Shown here in pieces: positions 25,681-34,201 of a stretch of DNA of 64,000 nt. The stretch spans positions 17,605 through 81,604 of the forward strand of contig JAGWAS010000005.1 of NCBI GenBank assembly GCA_021296235.1. Reading direction: 5' to 3'. The notes under the pieces are model-generated. The model was not told the origin of the DNA, did no database searches, and was given only the letters and a program-made list of their open reading frames with translations. Every line of letters starts with the position of its first letter. Positions within the stretch are counted from its first letter, which is position 1. This stretch comes from Paracoccaceae bacterium (GTDB lineage Bacteria > Pseudomonadota > Alphaproteobacteria > Rhodobacterales > Rhodobacteraceae). Both the position numbers and the translations under genes were made by a program.

Positions 25681-26022
25681 TCAATCAAGCAGTGCAAGTA
25701 TGCTGTCCTGATCCCCTGCCTTTTCCCGTTTCAACCCATCCACCTGATTCTCCAGCTTGGCAATTTCGCGCCGGCGGGCACGAGCTGTCAGCCGATGTTT
25801 TCGTTCTCGCATCCATTCCCAGAAGAAGCCAATCAGGAGGCCGATTATGATGCCGCCAAAGATGGTCAGGAACAGCGGAACCGTTACTGGAGCGAGAATC
25901 GGGGCCAGATGGGCCAATTCTTCGGGCAGCAGGCGCAGAGTTACCGGATCGCGGTTGGCCAAAGCCAGAAAGATCAACCCAATTCCAACAGTGATCAAAA
26001 AGGTCCAGCGGATGATCTGCAT
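25681..26022 (-). CDS. lapA: LapA-domain (DUF1049) membrane protein
   Basis: This 113-residue inner-membrane protein has two hydrophobic helices (about residues 5-22 and 47-68). A basic cytoplasmic segment and a coiled-coil tail follow (RREIAKLENQVDGLKREK). In E. coli LapA works with LapB in lipopolysaccharide-synthesis control; in alphaproteobacteria a homologue regularly lies between ihfB and trpF, as here. It starts 21 bases after ihfB. The assignment rests on size, topology and context. Confidence 0.85.
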   Translation of the reverse strand: MQIIRWTFLITVGIGLIFLALANRDPVTLRLLPEELAHLAPILAPVTVPLFLTIFGGIIIGLLIGFFWEWMRERKHRLTARARRREIAKLENQVDGLKREKAGDQDSILALLD

Positions 26023-26043
26023 CTGGCTGCCCGATCGGACGCG

Positions 26044-26328
26044 TCAGGATTCGGGGTTGAGCCGATCCCGAATGAGCTTGCCGGACTTGAAGAAGGGTAC
26101 GGATTTTGGGGCGACATGCACCGATTCGCCGGTGCGCGGATTTCGGCCCACCTTTGCCCTTCTTTGCCGTGCCGAAAACACGCCGAAGCCGCGAATCTCA
26201 ATCCGGTTTCCTTCGCACAAGGTTTGGGTGATCTCGTCAAAAATCGCATTGACCAAGCGTTTGACCTCGTTGGGGAGCAATTCCGGGTTCCTGTCCTGAA
26301 TTTCCTGAATCAAGTCGTTGCGGTTCAT
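26044..26328 (-). CDS. ihfB: Integration host factor beta subunit
   Basis: This 94-residue DNA-bending protein pairs with IhfA. It has the HU/IHF signature IEIRGFGVFSARQRRAKVGR with the beta-arm and its intercalating Pro in NPRTGE, and starts MNRNDLIQEI. The ATG at 26328 is preceded by AGGAGG four bases away. An earlier in-frame start would add an unrelated 14-residue extension. It lies downstream of rpsA by 177 bases, as in many alphaproteobacteria. Confidence 0.95.
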   Translation of the reverse strand: MNRNDLIQEIQDRNPELLPNEVKRLVNAIFDEITQTLCEGNRIEIRGFGVFSARQRRAKVGRNPRTGESVHVAPKSVPFFKSGKLIRDRLNPES

Positions 26329-26505
26329 CCGTCCTCCTATTCCCTGTCTCGGGCGGCAACACTCCATGAAGCGGCAGCCAATGCCAAGATACGCCCGCCT
26401 GCCGACTGCGAAAAACCAACATTACAATTGTTCACAACGAATCAAAACCTTCAATGATGTGGAGACGCAAGACAATCCGGCAGCGTCCCGACAGCCTGTT
26501 CCGGG

Positions 26506-28206
26506 TCAAGAATCTCCGCTCTGGTTCTCATCCTTGCTTCTGAGTGCAGCTCCAAGAATGTCACCCAGCGATGCACCGGCGTCGGATGAGCCATACTGCT
26601 CGACCGCCTCCTTGGCTTCAGTAATCTCCCTTGATTTGATGGAAACGCCCAGCCGCCTTGCCTTGTTGTCGATTGCCGTTACGCGGACATCAACGATGTC
26701 TCCTGCACTGAACCGGTCCGGTCGCTGCTCGGATCGTTCGCTGCTGAGGTCCGAGCGGCGGATGAAGGATTTCACGCCGTTGTAGGTAACCTCAATTCCA
26801 TTGTCCTCAATGGAGGACACCTGAACCGATATGATCGCGCCACGCTTCAGCCCGGTTGTGGCTTCGGCAAAGGGATCGCCTGAAAGGTCCTTGATCGACA
26901 ATGCGACCCGCTCCTGATCAACATCAATTTCAGAAACCACGGCCTCCACGACATCACCCTTGCGGAATTCCTTGAGGGCATCCTCACCGACCCTCTCCCA
27001 TGTCAGCTCGGAAAGGTGAATCATGCCATCAATGTCGTTGTCGAGACCAACGAAAACGCCGAATTCGGTAACCGTTTTGACCTCGCCCTCGATTCTGTCG
27101 CCAACCGAATGGTTGTCGGCGAACGCCTTCCACGGGTTCTCCATCGTCTGCTTGAGGCCAAGCGAGACCCTTCGCTTCGAAAGATCAATGCCCAGCACCA
27201 TAACCTCCACCTGCTGTGAGGTTGACACGATCTTGCCGGCGTCGACATTTTTCTTTGTCCACGACATCTCGGATTTGTGAACGAGTCCCTCGACGCCCTG
27301 GTCGAGTTCAACAAACGCACCGTATTCGGTGATGTTGGTTACGGTTCCGGTGTGCCGTGAGCCAATTGGGAACTTCTCTTCAACCGTGGTCCATGGATCC
27401 TGCTGCAACTGCTTGATTCCCAGTGAAATCCGGTGCGTGTCACGCTTGATCCTGATTATCTGGACGGTGATGGTTTCGCCGATCTTAAGGATTTCCGAAG
27501 GGTGATTGACGCGCCGCCAAGCCATGTCGGTTACATGGAGAAGGCCGTCCACACCGCCGAGATCAACGAAGGCGCCATATTCGGTGATGTTCTTGACAAT
27601 GCCCTCGACCGCATCGCCTTCGGTAAGCCGATTGATAATCTCGGCGCGTTGTTCGGCCCGGTTCTCTTCGAGGATTGCGCGTCGCGACACGACAATGTTG
27701 TTCAGGCGCCGATTCAGTTTGAGAATCTGAAACGGCTGCTTGATGCCCATGAGAGCCGTTGCGTCGCGCACCGGGCGGACATCGACCTGGGATCCGGGAA
27801 GAAATGCGATTGCACCTCCCAAATCGACGGTGAATCCACCCTTCACCCGGTTGAAAATTGCTCCCTCGACCTTGGAGTCACCTTCGAAGGCCTTCTCAAG
27901 CCGGTCCCAAGCCTCCTCGCGGCGCGCCTTGTCGCGTGATATCACGGCCTCGCTCTTGGCATCCTCGACTCGATCAAGAAAAACCTCGACCTGATCGCCG
28001 ACGCCGACTTCTTCCATATCGCCGGGCCCGGTGAATTCGCGCAATTCGATGCGACCCTCCATCTTGTAGCCGATATCGACAATCGCATGGCCGGCTTCGA
28101 TTGCGATAATCTTGCCCTTTACCACGTTGCCTTCCTTGGGCGTGGCGACGTTGAAGCTCTCCTCGAGAAGGGCCTCAAATTGCTGCAGCATTCCGTTTTC
28201 CGTCAT
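26506..28206 (-). CDS. rpsA: 30S ribosomal protein S1
   Basis: This 566-residue protein has six S1 RNA-binding repeats. Recurrent segments of the type ITEYGAFVDLGGVDGLLHVT (third repeat) and ITEYGAFVELDQGVEGLVHK (fourth) are visible. It binds mRNA leaders on the ribosome. The ATG at 28206 gives the standard start (TENGMLQQFEALLEESF); the TTG at 28221 is an alternative. It lies between cmk and ihfB, the conserved order. Its C-terminus (AALRSKDENQSGDS) is normal for the group. Confidence 0.97.
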   Translation of the reverse strand: MTENGMLQQFEALLEESFNVATPKEGNVVKGKIIAIEAGHAIVDIGYKMEGRIELREFTGPGDMEEVGVGDQVEVFLDRVEDAKSEAVISRDKARREEAWDRLEKAFEGDSKVEGAIFNRVKGGFTVDLGGAIAFLPGSQVDVRPVRDATALMGIKQPFQILKLNRRLNNIVVSRRAILEENRAEQRAEIINRLTEGDAVEGIVKNITEYGAFVDLGGVDGLLHVTDMAWRRVNHPSEILKIGETITVQIIRIKRDTHRISLGIKQLQQDPWTTVEEKFPIGSRHTGTVTNITEYGAFVELDQGVEGLVHKSEMSWTKKNVDAGKIVSTSQQVEVMVLGIDLSKRRVSLGLKQTMENPWKAFADNHSVGDRIEGEVKTVTEFGVFVGLDNDIDGMIHLSELTWERVGEDALKEFRKGDVVEAVVSEIDVDQERVALSIKDLSGDPFAEATTGLKRGAIISVQVSSIEDNGIEVTYNGVKSFIRRSDLSSERSEQRPDRFSAGDIVDVRVTAIDNKARRLGVSIKSREITEAKEAVEQYGSSDAGASLGDILGAALRSKDENQSGDS

Positions 28207-28323
28207 TATGTCTTGAGACAAGGATCCAAGCGCTCCCCTGCATTGTCGCGACCAGTTCGTATTGGCCGCATTGATTTGATATTTGAACTTCCGGTTCGTA
28301 CAAACAAAACAGACGGTCCGGAA

Positions 28324-28962
28324 TTACCGAACCGCATCGAATCTTTCATTCACGGCGGCAGCCGCCTCCTCGACCGCCTGTGCAATACTCAGTTCGGTCG
28401 TGTCAAGCAATATTGCATCGTCAGTTCTCCTGAGAGCGGCAAGTCCCCTGTTCTGGTCCCGCCTGTCCCGCTCCCGAAGATCCGCCAAAACCTTGCCGAA
28501 TGTGGTATGAATACCCGAATTGGAAAGTTCCTTGAGGCGCCTGCGCGCCCTCACATCATCTTCGGCAGTGACATAGAGTTTGAGTTCGGCATCCGGGGCG
28601 ATGACCGTGGCAATGTCTCTTCCGTCGAGCACTGCACCTCCGTCGCGCCGCGAAAAGCTGCGCTGAAAGTCCAGGAGTGCCGAACGAACTTTGGGAATCG
28701 CCGCTATTCTTGATGATTCACGGGTTACTTCGCTTCTGCGCAACCCCAGTGCCTCAATGTCCGCCGGCACCAAATCGCGGGCGATTCTTGCCGCATGTCC
28801 GGCATCCAATGGGCCGCCCGCCTCCAGCATCTTGAGCGCAACTGCCCTGTAGAGCAGGCCGGTGTCAAGATGGGCAAAACCAAACCGCGCTGCAAGCGCG
28901 CGACCGATTGTTCCCTTTCCGGCGGCGGCGGGGCCGTCAATTGCCACTGTGAAACGGCGCAT
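28324..28962 (-). CDS. cmk: Cytidylate kinase
   Basis: This 212-residue enzyme phosphorylates CMP/dCMP with ATP. The P-loop is GPAAAGKGT at the N-terminus; the nucleotide-binding LDTGLLYRAVA, the DGRDIATVIAPDA motif and the lid-region arginines (RERDRRDQNR) follow. The ATG at 28962 has AGGA seven bases upstream; the GTG at 28977 would add five residues. It is upstream of rpsA by 117 bases, the usual pair. aroA, often the neighbour, is absent; an SLC13-type transporter takes that place. Confidence 0.96.
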   Translation of the reverse strand: MRRFTVAIDGPAAAGKGTIGRALAARFGFAHLDTGLLYRAVALKMLEAGGPLDAGHAARIARDLVPADIEALGLRRSEVTRESSRIAAIPKVRSALLDFQRSFSRRDGGAVLDGRDIATVIAPDAELKLYVTAEDDVRARRRLKELSNSGIHTTFGKVLADLRERDRRDQNRGLAALRRTDDAILLDTTELSIAQAVEEAAAAVNERFDAVR

Positions 28963-29018
28963 CGGTCCTTCCTGCACAGGGTGCGCCTGCGGTCAAGGCC
29001 TCAGACGCGGCGCCAGGT

Positions 29019-29034
29019 CCGACCCGTCGGTCGG
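29019..29034. repeat. GC-rich hairpin upstream of cmk
   Basis: CCGACC and GGTCGG flank a 4-base loop (CGTC) in the 105 bases between the transporter stop and the cmk start. It could end the transporter transcript, but no T-run follows on either strand. Confidence 0.4.
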
Positions 29035-29067
29035 GTGGCAAAGAATTTCCCGTCCCGGCACCACCCG

Positions 29068-30849
29068 TCAAAGTGGCCAAAACAGGGGAACCAGAAGGCT
29101 GGTCAGGATCCCGATGCACAGGTTCAGCGGCAAGCCAACCTTGATGAAGTCGGCAAAGCTGTATCCGCCGGGCCCGTAAACGAGGGTATTGGTCTGATAA
29201 CCGATCGGCGTTGCAAAACTCGCCGAAGCTGCGACCATTACCGTGATGACCAGCGGGCGCGGGTCGACACCGAGTGCCGCAGCCACACCGATCGCAATCG
29301 GGGTCATGACAACCGCGACCGCGTTGTTCGAGATTAGTTCCGTCAGGACCGAGGTCAGCATGTAGACGGCCCAAACCACCAGGACGGGATGCAGGCCAAG
29401 CAGGAGCGGCGCGACAAAATCGGCTATCAGGGCAACGGCTCCGGACGAGTTCATGGCCGCACCGACGGCCAGCATCGAGAAAATCAGTGCCATCAGTTTT
29501 CCGTCCACCGAAGACAGCGCTTCTTCGACATCAATGCAGCGGGTCAAGAGAACGACGGCAACAGCAATGATGGCAAGTGTCAGAATCGGTGCGACTCCCA
29601 AGGCAGCCAGAATCACCAGTGCACCGAGGGCAATGCATGCAACGGGTGCCTTGCTGCGCCGGTAGGAACGCGCCTCAGGCTCGGCGATTTCAGACACGTC
29701 CTGTTCGGCGGCAAACCGGCGGATGTCGGAAGGAACTCCCTCAATCAACAGCGTATCGCCGATTGAAACTTCAAGATTGTTGATCTGCCCGATCGAAACG
29801 ACTTCCCTTGGCCGGTGCACCGCAAGAACGTAAATCCCGTATCGGCCGGTCAGGTCCACGGAGCCGATCGTCTTGTGGACCATGCGGCATCTCGGCGAGA
29901 TGAGAACCTCGACCGTGCACGATTCGCGCGAGGAAACCATGTCGGCGGTCAACATCCCTCCACTCTCCCGAAGGCCGAGCACTTCGGTTGCCGCCGTCCG
30001 CAGCATTACGCGATCACCCTCCTTCAGGCGCATGTCGGCGTGATCCTCTGCGAACCTCGTCCCATCGCGGACAATGTCGATGATGCGCGCCTTTTCGTTG
30101 GAAAACAGATCAACTTCCCGCGGATTGCGTCCGACAAGCGAACTGCCCTCCGGAATGACCATCTCCGTGAAATATCTCATGGATGAACGGTCCCGCAGCA
30201 ATTCACCGAGTGTCTCCCGATCCGGCAGCAAAAACCGGCCGGCGACAACCAAATACACGGTTCCGAATGCCGCAAGGATGATTGCAAGGGGCGTGATTTC
30301 GAAAAGGGTGAACGGCTCAAGACCGGCATCCCGGGCGACACCGTCGACAATCAGGTTGGTTGACGTGCCGATGAGGGTGCATACGCCGCCAAGTATCGAC
30401 ATGTAGGAGAGCGGAATCAGGAGCTTGGAGGCGGAAACCCTGATTCGGCGGGCAAGATGCATGACAACCGGAATCAAAACCACCACGACCGGTGTGTTGT
30501 TGACGAATGCAGAGGCAAACACCACAAAAACCGCGATTCCGGCCAGCGCAAACAACCGATTGGTTTCGGCACGGCGGACGATCCACGATGAGAATTCGGA
30601 AAGGGCTCCGGTGCGCACCAGCGCACCCGATAGAACGAACATTGCAGCAATGGTCCAAGGTGCCGGGTTGGAGAAAACCGACAATGCTGTTTGGTAGGGC
30701 AGGGTTCCGGTTGCAAGAAGGATTGCCGCTCCGGTGATCGCCACAACCGCCGGCGGATGCGATTCGCTGACAAAAAGCGCAAACATCACGCCTATGACGG
30801 TCAGAACCAGAATCGCCTGTCCGTGCGCAGACAACAGTGTCGCAATCAT
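29068..30849 (-). CDS. SLC13/DASS-type transporter with RCK_C (TrkA-C) domains
   Basis: This 593-residue inner-membrane symporter has an N-terminal bundle (residues 1-200) with the signature ASAFVNNTPVVVVLIPVV and TLIGTSTNLIVDG. A soluble part holds two RCK_C-like domains (about 210-390; VIPEGSSLVGRNPREVDLF and VEVLISPRCRMVHKTIG). A second bundle (400-593) has the mirrored LTELISNNAVAVVMTPIAIG and ATPIGYQTNTLVYGPGGY. The family moves sulfate, dicarboxylates or related anions with sodium or protons; RCK_C-containing members are often annotated as sulfate or sulfonate permeases. Substrate cannot be set from sequence. Confidence 0.9.
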   Translation of the reverse strand: MIATLLSAHGQAILVLTVIGVMFALFVSESHPPAVVAITGAAILLATGTLPYQTALSVFSNPAPWTIAAMFVLSGALVRTGALSEFSSWIVRRAETNRLFALAGIAVFVVFASAFVNNTPVVVVLIPVVMHLARRIRVSASKLLIPLSYMSILGGVCTLIGTSTNLIVDGVARDAGLEPFTLFEITPLAIILAAFGTVYLVVAGRFLLPDRETLGELLRDRSSMRYFTEMVIPEGSSLVGRNPREVDLFSNEKARIIDIVRDGTRFAEDHADMRLKEGDRVMLRTAATEVLGLRESGGMLTADMVSSRESCTVEVLISPRCRMVHKTIGSVDLTGRYGIYVLAVHRPREVVSIGQINNLEVSIGDTLLIEGVPSDIRRFAAEQDVSEIAEPEARSYRRSKAPVACIALGALVILAALGVAPILTLAIIAVAVVLLTRCIDVEEALSSVDGKLMALIFSMLAVGAAMNSSGAVALIADFVAPLLLGLHPVLVVWAVYMLTSVLTELISNNAVAVVMTPIAIGVAAALGVDPRPLVITVMVAASASFATPIGYQTNTLVYGPGGYSFADFIKVGLPLNLCIGILTSLLVPLFWPL

Positions 30850-30971
30850 GCCTTCCGGTCCGCGGCCTTGCTGAAGTGGGAAGCTTCCTCGCCAATCATC
30901 CTCATTGCTGCCTGCCTCTCCCGAGTCAGGCGCAAAGATAGCACATCACGGCAGTGTCTGAGAAGGATTCC

Positions 30972-32234
30972 TCATGGAACGTTGGCCTCCGGGATGCGCG
31001 AATCGAGGAAATCAAGAATGACGGGCAGTATCCGATTGCGCCAGGCTTTCCCCGAAAAGATCCCATAATGGCCGGCGTCCGGTTCGACATGCGATGCCTT
31101 CATGCTGTCGGGAATGCCGGTCAGCATGGGCAGCACCGCCGAACTCTGGCCCGGGGCCGAAATATCGTCGCGCCCGCCTTCAACCGTCATGACCGCGGTG
31201 GCCGAAATCAATCCAAGATCGATTGGGCGATTCTCAATCGAAAACCTGTTTTGCGCTATCTCACCATCCTTGAAGAGCCGCCAAACCGTCGAGGAGTAAA
31301 ATTCCGCCGGCAAGTCCATGACCGCAAGATATTCATCGTAAAACCTGTTGTGGCGGTCATCATTGCATGCAAGGCCCTTGGAAATGCGGCCCATCTGGCG
31401 CGCATATGAGGACAGGTGAAGTTCTGCGTTCATCAAAATGAACGAGGCGAGTTGAATTGATCCCGGAAAAACCATTCGGCCCTCACCGGCGTGCCCTGCG
31501 CCGACGCGCTGAATGAGGAAGTGCTCAATTTGGCCCTGAGTGACCCTGTTGCCGAATTCCGTAACTTCCGTGGGCGCCGCATCTGGAATCACCGGACCTC
31601 CAATCAGGGTCAGGGACAATGGTTGTGCCTCCGGCTCGGTCCGGGCAAGATCCGCAATTGCTGCCAAGGCAAGCGGCGCCGGCTGACACACGGCGATCAC
31701 ATGCGTATCGCGACCAAGGACACGGATAAAGTCGGCGACGTATTTGGTAAAATCCTCAATGTCGAACTTGCCTTCAGCAACCGGCACGTCACGGGCATTC
31801 TTCCATTCCGTTACGAAAACATCGCACTCGGGAAGCATCGCTGCCACGGTTTTTCGGAGAAGGGTCGGATGATGGCCGGACAAGGGAGCGACCAGAAGAA
31901 CCCTTCGGGCAAGCGGGGCCCTTCCTTCGGTCCTGAAGGCCACCAAGTCGCAGAATGGTTTGCTGACAACCAGATCGCTGGAAACCGAATGTTCCACACT
32001 GTTTGACCTGACGGACCGAATGCCCCACTCGGGTTTTGCGATCATTCTTGAGCAGGAGCGTTCCACAAGTTCACCGTAGGCGGCAAGCAGCGCCGGGCCG
32101 GCATTGGGGATGAGATTGAATGCCGGATTGGACCAGAAGCTCCTGGTCAGGGCACCAAAGTGCTGACCTGCGGCTCGGGCATGCCCGAACAACTCATGGG
32201 TCGGCGTCTGGCTCAACTGTTGCATAACGGACAT
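30972..32234 (-). CDS. phaZ: Intracellular polyhydroxyalkanoate depolymerase
   Basis: This 420-residue alpha/beta hydrolase mobilises stored PHA/PHB granules. The nucleophile elbow is Cys, in VIAVCQPAPLAL, as in intracellular PhaZ of Rhizobiales and Cupriavidus. The N-terminal segment FWSNPAFNLIPNAG and the C-terminal EPDAGHYGIFSGKAWRNRI (catalytic His region) match the family. It diverges from phaC with an 85-base shared promoter region, an arrangement usual in Rhodobacterales and their relatives. Confidence 0.94.
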   Translation of the reverse strand: MSVMQQLSQTPTHELFGHARAAGQHFGALTRSFWSNPAFNLIPNAGPALLAAYGELVERSCSRMIAKPEWGIRSVRSNSVEHSVSSDLVVSKPFCDLVAFRTEGRAPLARRVLLVAPLSGHHPTLLRKTVAAMLPECDVFVTEWKNARDVPVAEGKFDIEDFTKYVADFIRVLGRDTHVIAVCQPAPLALAAIADLARTEPEAQPLSLTLIGGPVIPDAAPTEVTEFGNRVTQGQIEHFLIQRVGAGHAGEGRMVFPGSIQLASFILMNAELHLSSYARQMGRISKGLACNDDRHNRFYDEYLAVMDLPAEFYSSTVWRLFKDGEIAQNRFSIENRPIDLGLISATAVMTVEGGRDDISAPGQSSAVLPMLTGIPDSMKASHVEPDAGHYGIFSGKAWRNRILPVILDFLDSRIPEANVP

Positions 32235-32319
32235 GACTTCCTATCTGTGAAACAAGCGACAAACGCCGAGGCTTCTAGTGCTTGGCAATCAAATATGCCA
32301 CACGGAATTGGATTGAATC

Positions 32320-34116
32320 ATGCAAAGTTCCAACGAGCACACCGGAGATGCCGGTGATAAACTCAAGCAGAACCTCGAAAAGCTTGAGGATCTAAACCGG
32401 CGATTCCTTGCAGCGCTTTCGAAAGGCAAGCCCGCGGATCCAAGGATGCAGGGTCCCGGCGAAGAGTTCTATGCCAAGGCCGCAACAGCCGGCGTGCATG
32501 ATGCCATCAATAATCCGGCCAAGCTCCTCGAACGGCAGGTTGGCTATTGGGGCAAGTCGCTCCAACTTTGGATGGATGCGCAGGGTGCTACCGGGGAGAG
32601 CACCGGTGGGCAATCGCAACAGGCCGGAAAACGCGATCGGAGGTTCCGGAACGAGCTTTGGGACACGCACCCCTATTTCCGATTGCTCAAGGAGCAGTAT
32701 CTGCTCAATTCCGAGGCGTTCTCGTCAGCCGTTCGGGAAGTTGAGGGCCTTGACGCCAAGGATAAGTCTCGCCTTGAATTTTTTGCCCGACAGTTCATTG
32801 ACATGATGAGTCCGTCGAATTTTCTTGGTTCCAACCCGGAGGCGCTGACAAGGGCGGTGGACACCGAGGGAGAATCGCTGGTTCGGGGACTCGAAAACCT
32901 GGTCGCCGACCTTGAGCGCAATGACGGTGAGCTCTCGATAACGTTGTCGGACCCTGAAGCATTCAAGGTGGGCGGCAATCTGGCTACCACCGAAGGATCG
33001 GTGGTGTTTCGCAACCGGCTCTTTGAACTTATCCAATACGGGCCGCGGACAGAGGAAGTCAGGAGAATCCCACTGCTGATCATTCCACCCTGGATCAACA
33101 AATACTACATCCTCGACCTTAAGCCCGAGAACAGTTTCATCCGCTGGGCGGTCGAGCAGGGATTGACCGTATTTGTGGTCAGCTGGATCAATCCCGGGCC
33201 CGAACTGCACGATGTTGGCATGGAAGCCTATGCCGAAGAAGGATGCATGGCCGCAATTCGGGAGGTCTTGGCGATTACGGGCGAGGAACAGGTCAATGCC
33301 GTTGGCTACTGCATTGGCGGAACCCTGTTGGCACTCGTGCTCGCATACATGGCCAAGACAGGCGACAAGTCGGTTCGGTCGGCAACCTTCCTCACGACGC
33401 TGACGGATTTCGAGGACATTGGCGAACTTTCGGTGTTCGTGCAGGATGATTTTCTGAACGCCATTGAGCAGGAGGTTGAAGCCAAGGGATATTTGCCGTC
33501 GATACACATGTCCCGAACCTTCTCGTACATGCGGGCGAATGATCTTGTCTACGGGCCTGCAATACGTTCATACATGATGGGTGAACCTCCTCCGGCGTTT
33601 GACCTTCTTTACTGGAACGGCGATTCAACCAACCTGCCGGCACAAATGTCTGTCGAGTATTTGCGCGGTCTGTGCCTGAACAACCAATTCTCAAAGGGCG
33701 GGTTCAGGTTGCTGGGTGAAACGGTGTCACTCGCCGATGTACGTCATCCGCTGATGGCTGTGGCATGTGAGGCAGATCACATTGCCGTTTGGCGCAGTTC
33801 GTTCGTCGGCATTCAACGAATGCGGAGCCGCAGCAAGACCTTCGTGCTGTCGCAGTCGGGGCACATTGCCGGGATCATCAATCCGGCTGAGGGCGGCAAA
33901 TACGGCCACTATACCAATTCAGGCAATGCAGCGACACCGGATGAATGGCTTTCGCAGGCCGACCTGACAGAGGGTTCCTGGTGGCCGCGTTGGGGTGATT
34001 GGGTGGTTCGCCGGTCGGGAGGTTGGATACCTGCGAGGGTCGCGGGCGGGCCGTTGAATCCGGTGCTGTGTCCAGCTCCCGGCAAATACGTCAAAGGCTC
34101 CGAAGTGGCAGGGTAG
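32320..34116 (+). CDS. phaC: Class I poly(3-hydroxyalkanoate) synthase
   Basis: This 598-residue polymerase makes PHB from 3-hydroxybutyryl-CoA. The lipase-like box is GYCIGG with the catalytic Cys; the Asp in ACEADHIA and the His in SQSGHIAGI complete the triad. The N-terminal PhaC_N domain (PSNFLGSNPEALTRAVDTEG) is complete. The ATG at 32320 diverges from phaZ. A phasin gene, often next, is not present; the next gene downstream is convergent and unrelated, and phaR is 9 kb away. Confidence 0.96.
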   Translation: MQSSNEHTGDAGDKLKQNLEKLEDLNRRFLAALSKGKPADPRMQGPGEEFYAKAATAGVHDAINNPAKLLERQVGYWGKSLQLWMDAQGATGESTGGQSQQAGKRDRRFRNELWDTHPYFRLLKEQYLLNSEAFSSAVREVEGLDAKDKSRLEFFARQFIDMMSPSNFLGSNPEALTRAVDTEGESLVRGLENLVADLERNDGELSITLSDPEAFKVGGNLATTEGSVVFRNRLFELIQYGPRTEEVRRIPLLIIPPWINKYYILDLKPENSFIRWAVEQGLTVFVVSWINPGPELHDVGMEAYAEEGCMAAIREVLAITGEEQVNAVGYCIGGTLLALVLAYMAKTGDKSVRSATFLTTLTDFEDIGELSVFVQDDFLNAIEQEVEAKGYLPSIHMSRTFSYMRANDLVYGPAIRSYMMGEPPPAFDLLYWNGDSTNLPAQMSVEYLRGLCLNNQFSKGGFRLLGETVSLADVRHPLMAVACEADHIAVWRSSFVGIQRMRSRSKTFVLSQSGHIAGIINPAEGGKYGHYTNSGNAATPDEWLSQADLTEGSWWPRWGDWVVRRSGGWIPARVAGGPLNPVLCPAPGKYVKGSEVAG

Positions 34117-34201
34117 TGCTGAACCGCACCCGCCCCGGGGAACGGGGCAGGAAATGCCCGCAGTCCGGAAGGAAAGTGTGGTTGCGGCGGCGGAACGCGG
34201 A

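Noticed and set aside
32235..32319. A PhaR-binding site between phaZ and phaC
   Set aside because: A TGGCA/TGCCA inverted repeat is present (32283-32300), but it does not match the TGC-rich PhaR sites I know well enough to call it.
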